In this document: positions 42,521 to 52,693 of the stretch, one piece after another
How the letters are laid out: each line of letters starts with the position of its first letter
Position numbering within the stretch: position 1 is the first letter of the stretch
Source: an uncultured Bacteroidales bacterium
Lineage (GTDB): Bacteria; Bacteroidota; Bacteroidia; Bacteroidales; Bacteroidaceae
NCBI GenBank assembly: GCA_902801475.1
Contig: CADCIO010000006.1
Span: forward strand, 84,736-148,735
Length of the DNA: 64,000 nt
Direction: 5' to 3'
Notes under the pieces: generated by a model
The model's input: the letters and a program-made list of their open reading frames with translations, nothing else
Databases searched by the model: none
Told to the model about the DNA's origin: nothing
Program-made: the position numbers and the translations under genes

Positions 42521-43564
42521 ATGGTTTTTACTGCACAACAAATAGCAGGTTATACAGGTGGAACTGTTGAGGGTGATCCTAATGTGACGATTGGCACTTT
42601 CGCGAAGATTGAAGAAGGTGTTGAGGGTGCTCTTTCTTTTCTGGCTAATCCCCAATATGAAGATTATCTCTATGAAACAAAATCCAGTGTCGTACTGGTG
42701 AATAAGGACTTTCAACCTTCCCGTGAGGTGAAAGCGACACTTGTGCGCGTGGAGAATGCATATGAATCAGTGGCAAAGCTGTTGCAACTCTACCAGAGCA
42801 TGCAGCAGAAGCGTGTGGGGATTGATTCGTTGGCATTCATCGATCCTTCGGCGAAAATCGGTAAGGATTGCTATATAGGTCCTTTTGTGGCTATTGGAGA
42901 AAATGTGGAGATTGGTGATGGTGTAGTGATTCATCCACATGCCACGATTGGTAGAAACGCTAAGGTGGGTGCCAATACTGAGATATATAGCAATGCGGTG
43001 ATCTATCACGATTGTATTGTGGGCTGCAACTGCATCTTGCATGCAGGGAGCGTGATTGGTGCTGATGGCTTTGGCTTTGCACCAACGGCTGCTGGATATG
43101 ACAAGATTCCACAGATTGGCATAGTGACGATTGAAGATAATGTGGAGATAGGCGCAAACACATGTATCGACCGTTCGACAATGGGAAGTACCATTATCCG
43201 TAAGGGCGTGAAACTAGATAATCTCGTGCAAATTGCACATAATGTGGAAGTGGGACAGAATACCGTCATGTCGGCACAAGTAGGTGTGGCTGGTAGTTCC
43301 AAGGTCGGTGAATGGTGTATGTTCGCAGGTCAGGTGGGCATTGCGGGTCATCTGAAAGTGGGTGATCATACAACCTTGGGTGCACAATCAGGCTTGGCTG
43401 GAGGAAATCTTGCCAAGAAGGGTGGTGCCACATTGATGGGTTATCCTGCCATAGAACACAGAAAATTTGCCAAGAACATGGCTGCCCTCAATTCGTTGCC
43501 AGACCTGCTCAAGGAAGTGGCGCAGTTGAAGAAAGAATTAGAAGAACTACAAAACAACAAATAA
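42521..43564 (+). CDS. lpxD: UDP-3-O-(3-hydroxyacyl)glucosamine N-acyltransferase
   Basis: This enzyme catalyses the third step of lipid A synthesis, N-acylating UDP-3-O-acyl-glucosamine from acyl-ACP. The 347-residue protein has an N-terminal uridine-binding domain (to about 100), a left-handed beta-helix of hexapeptide repeats (such as [20 protein letters not shown]) and the catalytic-His segment [15 protein letters not shown] near residue 235. A short C-terminal helix follows (LKKELEEL). It starts the lpxD-lpxC/fabZ-lpxA run, and its stop abuts the next ATG directly. Confidence 0.97.
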   Translation: MVFTAQQIAGYTGGTVEGDPNVTIGTFAKIEEGVEGALSFLANPQYEDYLYETKSSVVLVNKDFQPSREVKATLVRVENAYESVAKLLQLYQSMQQKRVGIDSLAFIDPSAKIGKDCYIGPFVAIGENVEIGDGVVIHPHATIGRNAKVGANTEIYSNAVIYHDCIVGCNCILHAGSVIGADGFGFAPTAAGYDKIPQIGIVTIEDNVEIGANTCIDRSTMGSTIIRKGVKLDNLVQIAHNVEVGQNTVMSAQVGVAGSSKVGEWCMFAGQVGIAGHLKVGDHTTLGAQSGLAGGNLAKKGGATLMGYPAIEHRKFAKNMAALNSLPDLLKEVAQLKKELEELQNNK

Positions 43565-44947
43565 ATGCAACATCAACAGACCCTGAAAGAGTCTTTTACG
43601 CTGAAAGGTAAAGGATTGCACACAGGCCAGTTCATAACGGCTGTGTTCAACCCGGCAGAAGAAAATTTCGGATACAAGATTCAAAGAATAGATATTGAGG
43701 ATCAGCCAATCATTGATTGTAACGCTGATTTGGTAGGTGACACCCAGCGTGGCACCGTTCTTGTAAAAGGCGACATCAAGATTAGCACAATTGAACATGC
43801 AATGGCTGCTCTTTATGCCAGTGGCATTGATAACTGTCTCATCCAGTTAGATGGTCCTGAGATGCCGATTCTGGATGGAAGTGCTTTGCCATTTGTGGAG
43901 GAGATTCAGAAAGTGGGGATTCAAGAACAGGAAGCTAAGAAAGATTACTATGTGGTGAAGCATAAGATGGAGATCAAGGGCGAGAACGGAGAGCACCTGA
44001 TTCTTCTGCCTGATGACCACTTCTGCGTGAATGCACAGATTGCGTTCAATTCAAAGATTCTGGATAACCAGTTTGCTAATCTGAATGATATTGCAGATTT
44101 CCCAACAGAGATTGCTTCTGCACGTACTTTTGTCTTTGTACGTGAGATTGAACCACTGCTGAATCTGGGACTTATAAAGGGTGGTGACCTTGACAATGCC
44201 ATCGTGATTTATGAGAAAGAACTGCCACAGGATCGTTATGATAAACTTGCTGACACCCTTGGCATTCCTCATATGGATGCCACTCGTCTGGGATACATTA
44301 ATCACAAGCCCCTGACATGGGACAACGAGACGGCACGTCATAAACTTCTCGATATCATTGGTGATTTGGCTTTGGTGGGCAAGCCCATTCTGGGACGTGT
44401 TATCGCCACGAAGCCTGGTCATACCATAAATAATAAGTTCGCGCGCGCGATTAAAAAGGAAATCAAGAAGCATGAGGTGCAGTGTCCTTCTTACGACCCC
44501 AACAGCGAACCGTTGATGGACGTGAACAAGATTCGTCATTTGCTTCCTCACCGCTATCCCATGCAGTTGGTCGATAAGGTGATTGCTGTGGATGAGTCTG
44601 AAATTGTGGCAGTTAAGAATGTGACGAGCAATGAGCCTTTCTTCACAGGACACTTCCCTGAGGAGCCTGTGATGCCAGGTGTATTGATTGTGGAAGCGAT
44701 GGCGCAGGCAGGCGGTTTGTTGGTGTTGAGCAATGTCGAAGAGCCTGAACGTTGGTCCACTTACTTCTTGAAGATAGACAATGTGAAGTTCCGTCGTAAG
44801 GTGGTGCCTGGTGATACACTGATTTTCAAAGTGAAGATGTTGGGTCCTCTTCGTCGTGGCATCGCTACGATGGCAGGTCTGGTCTTCGTGGGAGATACGG
44901 TGGCCGCAGAAGCAGAATTTACGGCACAAATTGTTAAGAACAAATAA
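43565..44947 (+). CDS. lpxC/fabZ: Bifunctional LpxC deacetylase / FabZ dehydratase
   Basis: This natural fusion is typical of Bacteroidota. Residues about 1-310 are the zinc deacetylase LpxC, the committed step of lipid A synthesis, with zinc His in [11 protein letters not shown] (near 78) and the [12 protein letters not shown] block (near 259). Residues about 318-460 are 3-hydroxyacyl-ACP dehydratase FabZ, with [14 protein letters not shown] (catalytic His) and [20 protein letters not shown] (catalytic Glu in the helix). The fusion links lipid A and fatty-acid flux in one protein. The symbol given joins the two conventional names. Confidence 0.97.
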   Translation: MQHQQTLKESFTLKGKGLHTGQFITAVFNPAEENFGYKIQRIDIEDQPIIDCNADLVGDTQRGTVLVKGDIKISTIEHAMAALYASGIDNCLIQLDGPEMPILDGSALPFVEEIQKVGIQEQEAKKDYYVVKHKMEIKGENGEHLILLPDDHFCVNAQIAFNSKILDNQFANLNDIADFPTEIASARTFVFVREIEPLLNLGLIKGGDLDNAIVIYEKELPQDRYDKLADTLGIPHMDATRLGYINHKPLTWDNETARHKLLDIIGDLALVGKPILGRVIATKPGHTINNKFARAIKKEIKKHEVQCPSYDPNSEPLMDVNKIRHLLPHRYPMQLVDKVIAVDESEIVAVKNVTSNEPFFTGHFPEEPVMPGVLIVEAMAQAGGLLVLSNVEEPERWSTYFLKIDNVKFRRKVVPGDTLIFKVKMLGPLRRGIATMAGLVFVGDTVAAEAEFTAQIVKNK

Positions 44948-44958
44948 GACATAAGAAT

Positions 44959-45732
44959 ATGGCAAAGATTAGTCCGTTAGCCTTCATTGACCCTGAGGCA
45001 AAGATTGGTGAGAATTGTGAGATTGGTCCGTTCTGTTTTATTGACAAGAACGTGACTGTGGGTGATAACAATGTGTTGATGAATAGTGTGACGTTGCTTT
45101 CAGGTACTCGCTTGGGCGATGGCAATACTCTCTTCCCTGGTGCGGTGATTGGTGCGGTGCCACAAGACTTGAAGTTCAAGGGTGAGGATTCCATTGTGGA
45201 GATTGGCAATAACAATAGGATACGTGAGAACGTGACCATCCATCGTGGTACTGCCAGCAAGGGCAAGACCATTGTGGGTAGCAATAACCTCATCATGGAG
45301 AATGCTCATATTGCACACGACTGCGTTTTTGGCAGTGGTATCATCATGGGTAATTCTACCAAGTTGGCAGGAGAGGTCATTGTGGACGACAATGCCATCA
45401 TTTCCGCTGTAGTGCTCGTGCATCAGTTCTGCCGTATCGGTGGTTATGTGATGGTGCAGGGTGGTACTCGTACCAGCAAGGACATTCCTCCTTTCATCAC
45501 AGCAGGACGTGAACCTGTAGCCTTTGCAGGACTGAACATCATTGGATTGCGTCGTCGTGGCTTCAGTCGCGAGGTCATCGATAACATCAGTCATGCCTAT
45601 CGTCTTATCTATCAGAGCGAACTGACGGTTAATGCAGCTATCGCTGCCATTCGTGAAGAAGTGCCGATGAGCAAGGAGATTGAATACATCATTGATTTTG
45701 TAGGCAACTCACAACGCGGTATCGTAAGATAG
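44959..45732 (+). CDS. lpxA: Acyl-ACP-UDP-N-acetylglucosamine O-acyltransferase
   Basis: This enzyme catalyses the first step of lipid A synthesis. The 257-residue protein is a hexapeptide-repeat left-handed helix (IGENCEIGPFCFIDKNVTVG and onward). The catalytic His is in MENAHIAHDCVFG (near 120), and the C-terminal helical part includes GLNIIGLRRRGF. The gene follows lpxC/fabZ by 11 bases and completes the three-gene lipid A cluster. Confidence 0.97.
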   Translation: MAKISPLAFIDPEAKIGENCEIGPFCFIDKNVTVGDNNVLMNSVTLLSGTRLGDGNTLFPGAVIGAVPQDLKFKGEDSIVEIGNNNRIRENVTIHRGTASKGKTIVGSNNLIMENAHIAHDCVFGSGIIMGNSTKLAGEVIVDDNAIISAVVLVHQFCRIGGYVMVQGGTRTSKDIPPFITAGREPVAFAGLNIIGLRRRGFSREVIDNISHAYRLIYQSELTVNAAIAAIREEVPMSKEIEYIIDFVGNSQRGIVR

Positions 45733-45772
45733 TTTTCAACACAAAACACTTAACCTAAAAACCTAAACGAAA

Positions 45773-46312
45773 ATGATATACAGATTTATCATCATCTCTG
45801 ATGAAGTGGATGGCTTCATGCGGGAAATCCAGATTGATGCGGATGCGAAGTTTCTGGAGCTGCACAAGTTGATACTTGAGTCCTGTGGTTATGAGGATAA
45901 TCAACTGACTTCTTTCACCATCTGTGAGAATGGTTGGGAGAAGGGACAGGAAATCACGTTGGAAGAGATGGATACAGATGCAGATGAGGATAGTTATATC
46001 ATGGCCGAGACGGAACTCAGTCAGTTCTTGGAGGATGAGAAACAGCATATGTTGTACACCTTCGACCCTCTCGCTGATCGTGTGTTCTTTATCGAATTGT
46101 CAGAAATCAAGACGGGTAAGAATCTGAAGGAGGGTAAGATTACCCGTTCTTTGGGTGAACCTCCTGCACAGACTTTAGACTTCGATGAGATGTTTGCCCG
46201 TAATCCTATTGTTGAGACTTCTTCTGTGATGGATGATGAGGACTTGTTTGGCGACGAGATTGATAGCAGTGAGATAGACCTCGAGGGTTTCGACATCAGC
46301 GATGAGTTCTAA
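45773..46312 (+). CDS. PRiA4 ORF-3-like protein
   Basis: This 179-residue acidic cytoplasmic protein starts YRFIIISDEVDGFMREIQID and continues FLELHKLILESCGYEDNQLT, then YTFDPLADRVFFIELSEI. The pattern (substrate-like beta start, helix, LTSF strand, D-x-F) resembles the pRiA4b ORF-3 domain found in many bacteria as a passenger of IS1096-type elements, but here without a transposase nearby. The tail from about 130 is rich in Asp/Glu and looks disordered. Function is unknown. It sits in line with lpxA and the small secreted protein. Confidence 0.72.
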   Translation: MIYRFIIISDEVDGFMREIQIDADAKFLELHKLILESCGYEDNQLTSFTICENGWEKGQEITLEEMDTDADEDSYIMAETELSQFLEDEKQHMLYTFDPLADRVFFIELSEIKTGKNLKEGKITRSLGEPPAQTLDFDEMFARNPIVETSSVMDDEDLFGDEIDSSEIDLEGFDISDEF

Positions 46313-46360
46313 GGACAAGACTAAAACATTAAAAACTAACTTGATAATACTGATTTGAAA

Positions 46361-46804
46361 ATGAGACGACTGAGTATATTTTTTGTTGTCGTGATGCTCA
46401 TCGCGAGTGTGAGTGTCAATGCACAGGAATACAAAAAGAGCACCGTGAAGGGCATCACTAACGCCTTCATCTCCACATTGATGCAGGGGGAATTAAAAGG
46501 GACTTTGCAGTTCTTTGACCCCGACTATGTGGCTGAACAGCATGACAGTTTCTTGGAAGGTCGCACGGAGCAGTTTGTGGCAGAGTTCCTGTGTGGAAAC
46601 GTCAAGAAAGGTTTTTATGACATGACTCCTCAACTCAACAGAATCAAGTCGATGAAGGTGAAGAAAACTTGCTGTGACGTTGAGAAGGATGAAATCTATG
46701 CTGACGTTCAGATTGTGATGGATTATGGTGTGAAATACATCGTCAGACTCCAACTACGTGTCACGGAATCAGGTGACTTGCGCTTTATTGGTGCAGTGGG
46801 GTAA
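46361..46804 (+). CDS. Small secreted NTF2-like protein (DUF4783-type)
   Basis: This 147-residue protein has a clear signal peptide (LSIFFVVVMLIASVSVNAQ). The mature part has a helix-rich start (VKGITNAFISTLMQGELKGTL) and then strands ending in IVRLQLRVTESGDLRFIGAV, a layout like NTF2-fold envelope proteins; I recall a similar family as DUF4783, but this is not verified. ATG 46361 is preferred over an in-frame TTG at 46355. It lies between the lipid A genes and miaA; its function is unknown. Confidence 0.72.
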   Translation: MRRLSIFFVVVMLIASVSVNAQEYKKSTVKGITNAFISTLMQGELKGTLQFFDPDYVAEQHDSFLEGRTEQFVAEFLCGNVKKGFYDMTPQLNRIKSMKVKKTCCDVEKDEIYADVQIVMDYGVKYIVRLQLRVTESGDLRFIGAVG

Positions 46805-46831
46805 GTTGAGAGATGATAGTTGAGAGTTGAC
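46803..46831 (+). repeat. TTGAGAG heptads before miaA
   Basis: Three to four 7-mers (TTGAGAG, ATGATAG, TTGAGAG, TTGACAA) start immediately at the stop of the preceding gene and end 8 bases before the miaA ATG. Confidence 0.72.
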
Positions 46832-46838
46832 AATTTAC

Positions 46839-47750
46839 ATGAAGAATCTTCTTGTGCTGTTAGGTCCTACGGGAGTAGGAAAGACAGAATTGAGTCTGCA
46901 ACTGGCAGAACATTTCAATTCTCCTATCATTAATGCCGATTCTCGTCAAATCTATAAGGACATAGAGATTGGAACGGCGGCTCCGACAGCAGAGGAATTG
47001 GCACGCGTAAAGCACTACTTTGTGCATACGTTGGGACTCGAGGAGTATTATAGTGCTGCAGAATATGAGAAGGATGTGTTGACATTGCTTTCCGAGTTGT
47101 TCAAGGTGCATGACACCATTGTTCTCTCAGGTGGAAGCATGATGTACATAGATGCGGTGACAAAGGGAATCGATGACATTCCGACAGTGGATGAGGAAAC
47201 GCGTTCCATCATTCGTGATCGCTTTGAGAAAGAAGGATTGGAGCCTTTGTTGGCAGAGTTGAAGTTGCTGGATCCTCAATATTATGAAATCGTTGATAAG
47301 CGTAACCATAAACGAGTGGTGCATGCGCTGGAAATCTGTTACATGACAGGCAAGACCTACACCTCTTTCCGTACGAACACCTTAAAGGAACGTCCTTTCC
47401 GTATCGTGAAGTTTGGTTTGATGCGCGAACGTGAGCAGCTCTTTGCGCGAATCAATGCACGGGTAGATCAGATGATGCGTGATGGGTTGTTGGATGAGGT
47501 GAAACGGGTGGCACATCTACGGCATTTGAATTCGCTCAACACGGTAGGATATAAGGAACTCTTCAAAGTGCTCGATGGTGAGTGGGAATTGCCGATGGCG
47601 GTGGAACGAATCAAGAAGAATACAAGGGTATATGCGAAAAAGCAGATGACGTGGTATAAGCATGATGCCGATATCTATTGGTTGAATGCAGATGATATGA
47701 ATACACAGGAAATGCTAAAAGCGATAGAAGATGAAATCATTATTGCGTAG
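46839..47750 (+). CDS. miaA: tRNA dimethylallyltransferase
   Basis: This enzyme isopentenylates A37 of tRNAs that read UNN codons. The 303-residue enzyme has the P-loop [13 protein letters not shown] near residue 6, the DMAPP/tRNA-binding [19 protein letters not shown] near 32, [12 protein letters not shown] near 93 and [16 protein letters not shown] near 153. ATG 46839 is chosen over an in-frame TTG at 46827, which lies in repeat DNA. It overlaps the PBP gene by 20 bases, showing tight coupling. Confidence 0.96.
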   Translation: MKNLLVLLGPTGVGKTELSLQLAEHFNSPIINADSRQIYKDIEIGTAAPTAEELARVKHYFVHTLGLEEYYSAAEYEKDVLTLLSELFKVHDTIVLSGGSMMYIDAVTKGIDDIPTVDEETRSIIRDRFEKEGLEPLLAELKLLDPQYYEIVDKRNHKRVVHALEICYMTGKTYTSFRTNTLKERPFRIVKFGLMREREQLFARINARVDQMMRDGLLDEVKRVAHLRHLNSLNTVGYKELFKVLDGEWELPMAVERIKKNTRVYAKKQMTWYKHDADIYWLNADDMNTQEMLKAIEDEIIIA

Positions 47751-50085
47751 AGTTTGGGTTTACATCAAACTGATTTGGCGTTGGTACGCTAATCAATATC
47801 GTGGTAAATGGTATCAGAGGGTATGCACTCCGATAGCCACTTTTTTTGTGCTCGTATATCTTTATCTGGGCGCTGTTGACGTGAATCTTTTTGGGCTCTT
47901 TGGTGTGTCACCAACTATGGATGTCATCCAGAATCCTGTCACCAACGATGCTTCTTTCGTATATAGTGCAGATAGTGTGTTGATAGGTAAGTATTTCAAT
48001 GAGAACCGTTCTCCTGTCAAATTTGACGAAATCTCCCCCTACGTGATAGATGCCCTGATCTCGACGGAAGATGAACGTTTCTATCAGCATCATGGCATTG
48101 ATTATCAAGGACTTTTTGCTGCGATGAAGGATATTGTGAAAGGAAATCCTCGTGGTGCTAGCACCATCACCCAGCAGTTGGTCAAGAACCTCTTCAAGAT
48201 ACGTTCTCAATATTCCACAGGTTTGTTGGGCAAGGTGCCGGGATTGGGCATTTTGGTGATGAAGTCGAAAGAATGGATTACTGCCATTAAGATTGAGAAT
48301 ATGTACAGTAAGCAAGATATTCTCACGCTGTATCTCAACACCGTCGATTTTGGCAGCAATGCTTTTGGTATCAAGACGGCAGCTAAGACCTATTTTAAGA
48401 CTACGCCTCAGAACTTAACAGCAGAGCAAGCGGCTGTTCTCGTGGGTCTTCTGAAAGCCACCACCACTTACAATCCTAAAGTCAATCCTAAGAACAGTTT
48501 TGAACGTCGCAACGTGGTGCTCAACAATATGTTCACACATAACATGTTGACCCGTCGTGAATTGGATTCCCTGACACAGATACCCATTAACTTGAACTAT
48601 ACGGTTGAGAAATCCTACGATGGTGGCGCTCTCTATTTCCGCGAGGCTGTCAAGGAATATCTGGAAGGATGGGCGAAAGCCAATAATATTGACCTGTATT
48701 CTGATGGATTGAGAATCTACACGACCCTCGACACCCGTCTCCAGCGCTATGCAGAACAGGCTGTGCAGAAACAGATGCGTCTCATTCAGCAACGTTTCAA
48801 CGGTCATTGGGGCAGTCAGTCACCCTGGCGTGATGAACGTGGTCAAGAGATTCCCAATTTCATTGAGGACATTGCTGTCCGAAGCGATTACTACAAGATT
48901 CTGGCGAAGAAGTTCAATGAAAATGCAGACTCTATTGACTACTACATGAACCTACCTCATAAGGTGAAGGTCTTTGACTATAACAATCCCGACCATCTGG
49001 TGGAGAAAGAGATGAGCACGATGGACTCCATCCGCTACATGGTCAAGTTCATGCATTGTGGTTTTGTGGCGATGGAACCTCAGACGAGCTATGTACGTGC
49101 TTGGGTGGGCGATGTCGATTTCAACAGCTGGAAATACGACAAGGTTACGTCCATGCGTCAGCCGGGGTCAACTTTCAAGCTCTTCGTCTATGCTTCTGCC
49201 TTTGAGCATGATGACAACATTACCCCCACCACACGCTATCGCGACCAGCTCATTTCCTTGCAAGTGCCCGATGCACAAGACCCTCAGCGTCTTGTTACGT
49301 GGACACCTCACAACTCCAGTGGCTTCTGTACAGGAGCGAACATGCCCCTCAAATCAGCCTTTGCTCAATCGGTGAATACGATTGCAGTGCAATTGGGGCA
49401 GGATACAGGTATTGACAACGTCGTGGATATGGCACACAAGATGGGTATTCAGAGTAAGCTTGATGCCACACCTTCATTGGCATTAGGCTCTTCTGACGTG
49501 ACACTCTTGGAACTCGTTGATGCCTATTGTACAGCCATGAATGACGGTAAGCAACGTAAGCCCATTATGGTGACGAAGATTCTTGACCGCAATGGGGATG
49601 TCATCTATGATTGCGAACGTGACGAACCAGCTCCTAAGGCAGCCATGCGTTACAAGACTGCTTTCTTCCTTCAGCGCCTCCTTTATGCAGGAATGCATGA
49701 ACCTGGTGGCACTACACAGGCACTTTGGGAGTATATTCATTCGTATGACACAGAGTTGGGTGGTAAGACTGGCACCTCTTCCAACCATTCTGATGCTTGG
49801 TTTGTGGGTTGTGCGCCCAACTTGGTTGGAGGTGCATGGGTTGGAGGCGAATACCGTTGCATTCATTTCCGTACCAGTGCCTTGGGGCAGGGTAGTCGTA
49901 CGGCACTTCCTATCTTTGGCTACTTCATGGAGAAAGTCCTTGCTGACAAGAACTTCCCTCAATATCATGGCAAGTATCCTCAAGCCAAAGAAGACATCCC
50001 TCGCAACACCTATATTGGTCCCTCAGTCTATGTGGCACCAAAAAAGCAGTCAGCCCCCGAATCGGAATCAGAATCGGAAGACTGA
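47731..50085 (+). CDS. mrcA: Penicillin-binding protein 1A (transglycosylase/transpeptidase)
   Basis: This bifunctional peptidoglycan synthase of 784 residues has a cytoplasmic start with one membrane anchor near residues 34-55. The GT51 transglycosylase domain has [19 protein letters not shown] (catalytic Glu, near 112) and [15 protein letters not shown] (near 142). The transpeptidase domain has the nucleophile SxxK in [12 protein letters not shown] (near 478), SVN in [11 protein letters not shown] (near 546) and [13 protein letters not shown] (near 683). All catalytic motifs are intact. The last codons overlap a hairpin that seems to serve as terminator for the opposite strand. The symbol follows E. 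coli usage. Confidence 0.95.
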   Translation: MKSLLRRVWVYIKLIWRWYANQYRGKWYQRVCTPIATFFVLVYLYLGAVDVNLFGLFGVSPTMDVIQNPVTNDASFVYSADSVLIGKYFNENRSPVKFDEISPYVIDALISTEDERFYQHHGIDYQGLFAAMKDIVKGNPRGASTITQQLVKNLFKIRSQYSTGLLGKVPGLGILVMKSKEWITAIKIENMYSKQDILTLYLNTVDFGSNAFGIKTAAKTYFKTTPQNLTAEQAAVLVGLLKATTTYNPKVNPKNSFERRNVVLNNMFTHNMLTRRELDSLTQIPINLNYTVEKSYDGGALYFREAVKEYLEGWAKANNIDLYSDGLRIYTTLDTRLQRYAEQAVQKQMRLIQQRFNGHWGSQSPWRDERGQEIPNFIEDIAVRSDYYKILAKKFNENADSIDYYMNLPHKVKVFDYNNPDHLVEKEMSTMDSIRYMVKFMHCGFVAMEPQTSYVRAWVGDVDFNSWKYDKVTSMRQPGSTFKLFVYASAFEHDDNITPTTRYRDQLISLQVPDAQDPQRLVTWTPHNSSGFCTGANMPLKSAFAQSVNTIAVQLGQDTGIDNVVDMAHKMGIQSKLDATPSLALGSSDVTLLELVDAYCTAMNDGKQRKPIMVTKILDRNGDVIYDCERDEPAPKAAMRYKTAFFLQRLLYAGMHEPGGTTQALWEYIHSYDTELGGKTGTSSNHSDAWFVGCAPNLVGGAWVGGEYRCIHFRTSALGQGSRTALPIFGYFMEKVLADKNFPQYHGKYPQAKEDIPRNTYIGPSVYVAPKKQSAPESESESED

Positions 50086-50089
50086 CTGC
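50039..50089 (-). terminator. Minus-strand terminator inside the 3' end of the PBP gene
   Basis: GCAGTCAG at 50046-50053 and CTGACTGC at 50082-50089 are a perfect eight-base inverted repeat. On the minus strand the second arm is followed by six T (A run at 50040-50045), giving a factor-independent terminator for the lipoprotein gene ending at 50114. Confidence 0.6.
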
Positions 50090-50113
50090 GTGATGATCGT
50101 TTCTTGTCAGTGA

Positions 50114-50926
50114 TTATTTGCTGAGGTTCTGGATGAACTGCCACTCGCTTTCGTAGCTCTTCACCTTCAGGTATGTTTGGTCAACCACCACATACTCTGA
50201 GAGACCCTGACGTGGAGCACCCTTGTGCCAGTCGTAAGTGTAGCCAAGACGTGTCCAAGGCAGTGGACTGTCATCTTCGAAAGCTGCAGATACATTGTAA
50301 CGGAACCACTCACGGAAGTTGGTGTCACCCACTTTGTAGTTCTCGTCAGCCCATTCTGGGAATTCGATACCTGCAGAAGTTGTGTCGATGCTTGGATCAG
50401 ATGCGGGACGGAAAATGCCCTTCACATCGGCATAGAACTGCACCATGATATTGTACGTGCAGTCTGGGCTGAGTCCGTACATCTGCAACATACGCATGTG
50501 GGCAGCTGCACTGTCGAGACCTTCAAATGCTTCTTTCTTGGTGAGCCACTCGCCTGGAATTGTCACCCAAGTACCCATTTCACGGTCAATCTTGTACACA
50601 CCTTCCTGACCGAAGAACTTCTGCAGACGGCTGCTGTCCACCAATGTAACGAGCAGTACCATGTTTTTACCGTTGATGGTTTCCCATTCTTCGTTAGGCG
50701 TTCCTTTCTTGATTGGCATGAGGTTCACGCCCACCTTAGTAGAATCGAGTTCACGGGCATCATCAATGGCGGCTTTGAGGTCGGCATTCAATGCTTCCAT
50801 GTTTTCATACCAAGGCAGAGTGTCCGCCTCTTCAGTGATGGTTTCTGTGCGGGTGAACTTACCTACACATGCCGTCATGGTGATAGCTGCGACCATGAGA
50901 GCGAACTGAAAAATCTTTTTCATCAT
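50114..50926 (-). CDS. Lipoprotein of unknown function
   Basis: This 270-residue protein begins MKKIFQFALMVAAITMTACV, a signal peptide with a lipobox-like TAC, so it is probably anchored in the outer membrane. The mature part shows no motif I recognise; it is acidic near the N-terminus and rich in Trp/Tyr toward the end (YDWHKGAPRQGLSEYVVVDQ). It is the downstream gene of three minus-strand genes for exported proteins, and its terminator lies within the convergent PBP gene. Confidence 0.78.
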   Translation of the reverse strand: MMKKIFQFALMVAAITMTACVGKFTRTETITEEADTLPWYENMEALNADLKAAIDDARELDSTKVGVNLMPIKKGTPNEEWETINGKNMVLLVTLVDSSRLQKFFGQEGVYKIDREMGTWVTIPGEWLTKKEAFEGLDSAAAHMRMLQMYGLSPDCTYNIMVQFYADVKGIFRPASDPSIDTTSAGIEFPEWADENYKVGDTNFREWFRYNVSAAFEDDSPLPWTRLGYTYDWHKGAPRQGLSEYVVVDQTYLKVKSYESEWQFIQNLSK

Positions 50927-50980
50927 TGTTGAGTTTTTTGTTATGAAATATTTTATTGCGTTATATTGTTATGATGTAGT

Positions 50981-51628
50981 CTAAAGTTCACTTTCTCCTA
51001 ATTTCTCCAAAGGCTTCTTGGTCAGTTTGCTCCAGGTTTCCTTCTTGACGACATCTTCGAAGGCGTTGTCCTTGATGGTTTGTTGTTTCCATGTGAGGTA
51101 GTTTTCGCTCACGGTGGTCATCTCGCCTGTGTTGCGTATCAGGGTGCTGGTTTCTTTGCCAATCTGGTAGAAGTCGCCGTCCTGATAGCGGTAGGTGTAA
51201 CTCATGTCGTCGTTTGCCCACGAACCAGCCGAGGCGAATGTTTCGGTGTCAATCTTCAGGGTTCCGCGTTCGGTGATTTCGATGTCAACGTCCACGCTGG
51301 TGTATTCGTTGTCGGGTTGGAAGAGCGTGTCGTATTGCTTCCAGAGTTGGAAACCACCTTCTGCCTGTCCGAAATAGATGGCGAGGATGTAGGAGTTGAA
51401 GTTGTATTCGTAGCCGTCGTCGCGGGTTTGCATGTTCTCCTTGAAGTTGGGTTTGGCGAGTACGACGAGGTCTTTGATGCCGTCTTTGTTGAGGTCACCT
51501 TGTGCTTCTTCGTGTTCCCAACCTTCGGGCACGATCTGCTCGACAGAGGTTCCTTGCTGCTTCAGGTCTTGTGCATTCATGCCGAGGGCACACGCACTCA
51601 GGATGAGGGTCATGAGGGATGCTTTCAT
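50981..51628 (-). CDS. Secreted protein with FG-GAP-like calcium loop
   Basis: This 215-residue protein has a signal peptide (MKASLMTLILSACALGMNAQ). GDLNKDGIKDLVVLAK near residue 44 is a calcium-binding loop of the FG-GAP/VCBS type, here as a single copy. The C-terminal region is charged and includes WKQQTIKDNAFEDVVKKETW. Function is unknown. It lies 5 bases before the YARHG-domain gene's stop on the same strand, suggesting co-transcription with it. Confidence 0.75.
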   Translation of the reverse strand: MKASLMTLILSACALGMNAQDLKQQGTSVEQIVPEGWEHEEAQGDLNKDGIKDLVVLAKPNFKENMQTRDDGYEYNFNSYILAIYFGQAEGGFQLWKQYDTLFQPDNEYTSVDVDIEITERGTLKIDTETFASAGSWANDDMSYTYRYQDGDFYQIGKETSTLIRNTGEMTTVSENYLTWKQQTIKDNAFEDVVKKETWSKLTKKPLEKLGESEL

Positions 51629-51633
51629 CTTTA

Positions 51634-52593
51634 TTATTCTTTTACATAAGATTCATGATCGGGGTTCTCTTCCTCTGCCTTGATAAGTTCCATGTTCAAC
51701 TGCTCGATGAAGGAGAGTTTGATGTTGTCGTTGGATGCGGCTGGCTTGTACCAAGGCTCCTTGCTAAAGTAGTCCTGCAGATCCTTGGAGGAGAACTTGT
51801 AGCCGTTGCGTGCCATGATGGAATTGCGCATGATGCGGAGGGTGGACTTCTTGTAGTGACGGAAGTGCTTGCAGGTGAGGAGCGTGTTGGTGGCATAGTC
51901 GAAACGTCCCACGCGTGGGTTGCTCTCCTTGAGTGTGTATTTCACAGAAGTGCGTTCCCATTCGTAGAGATAGTCGCCTTTTTCATTGATTTCGTAGAGA
52001 TGGATGCCTTCGAGCGTTGGCACCACTTCCCACAGACCTTCTAGGATGGTGCCTGTGCCTTCCACACGGATGTAGCCAGTCACTCTGCCGTTGAAGGTCA
52101 CCACCTCGTAGGGAGCCACCACATTGTTCACGACGATAGCCTTGTTGCCCCACACCAGGTCTTCACCTCCACCTTCCGGGAAGTAATAGGTGCCATTGAG
52201 CTGCTCCTTCCATCGGTTGACGGACACTTGCTCGTAGTCATCTGTGAACTTCTCCACATTCTCCATCAAGTTCACCAACTGCTTCTTGCTGTTGTAGAGC
52301 CCGATGACATCCCAACCTTCTTTCTTCATGTGCTTGGCGGTCAAGCCTTTATATACGGTTGTAAAATCCTCTCCTCCATCAGTCACCGTATAGGTGTCTG
52401 CCTTGCCTGCTACAGGCACGAGCACGAACTGAATCTCCTCGCCCTCATCCATCGCGTTCATTACGATTTTCCCTCCTGCTATCTGCTCAGCAGTGTATTG
52501 AAGGGTGCCGTCGAACCATTCGAAGCCTGCTATCTGAGCTCGCATACCACAAACGGTGCATAGACACAGTATAACGGATAAAATCTTTTTCAT
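51634..52593 (-). CDS. Secreted YARHG-domain protein
   Basis: This 319-residue exported protein has a signal peptide (KKILSVILCLCTVCGMRAQ). The C-terminal YARHG domain is visible as STLRIMRNSIMARNGYKFSS followed by LQDYFSKEPWYKP (residues about 252-285), an extracellular domain of unknown ligand. The preceding part has beta-rich stretches (LNGTYYFPEGGGEDLVWGNK, VVPTLEGIHLYEINEKGDYL). It is first of the three exported-protein genes. A -7-like TAACTTTG on the minus strand at 52646-52653 may be its promoter. Confidence 0.82.
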   Translation of the reverse strand: MKKILSVILCLCTVCGMRAQIAGFEWFDGTLQYTAEQIAGGKIVMNAMDEGEEIQFVLVPVAGKADTYTVTDGGEDFTTVYKGLTAKHMKKEGWDVIGLYNSKKQLVNLMENVEKFTDDYEQVSVNRWKEQLNGTYYFPEGGGEDLVWGNKAIVVNNVVAPYEVVTFNGRVTGYIRVEGTGTILEGLWEVVPTLEGIHLYEINEKGDYLYEWERTSVKYTLKESNPRVGRFDYATNTLLTCKHFRHYKKSTLRIMRNSIMARNGYKFSSKDLQDYFSKEPWYKPAASNDNIKLSFIEQLNMELIKAEEENPDHESYVKE

Positions 52594-52645
52594 GATGTTA
52601 CAGGTTTTAGTGATTGTTTAAAAGTAGTAAATAATTTTGACGCCA

Positions 52646-52653
52646 CAAAGTTA
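52646..52653 (-). promoter_or_regulatory. Possible -7 element for the YARHG gene
   Basis: On the minus strand this reads TAACTTTG (TAnnTTTG), 53 bases before the start codon; no clear -33 element. Confidence 0.4.
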
Positions 52654-52693
52654 CAACAAAAAGTGAAAAGTGAGAAATGAAACGTGAAAAATG

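Noticed and set aside
45773..46312. Insertion sequence suggested by the pRiA4b ORF-3-like gene
   Set aside because: No transposase, terminal inverted repeats or target duplication nearby; the gene stands in a conserved-looking housekeeping run.
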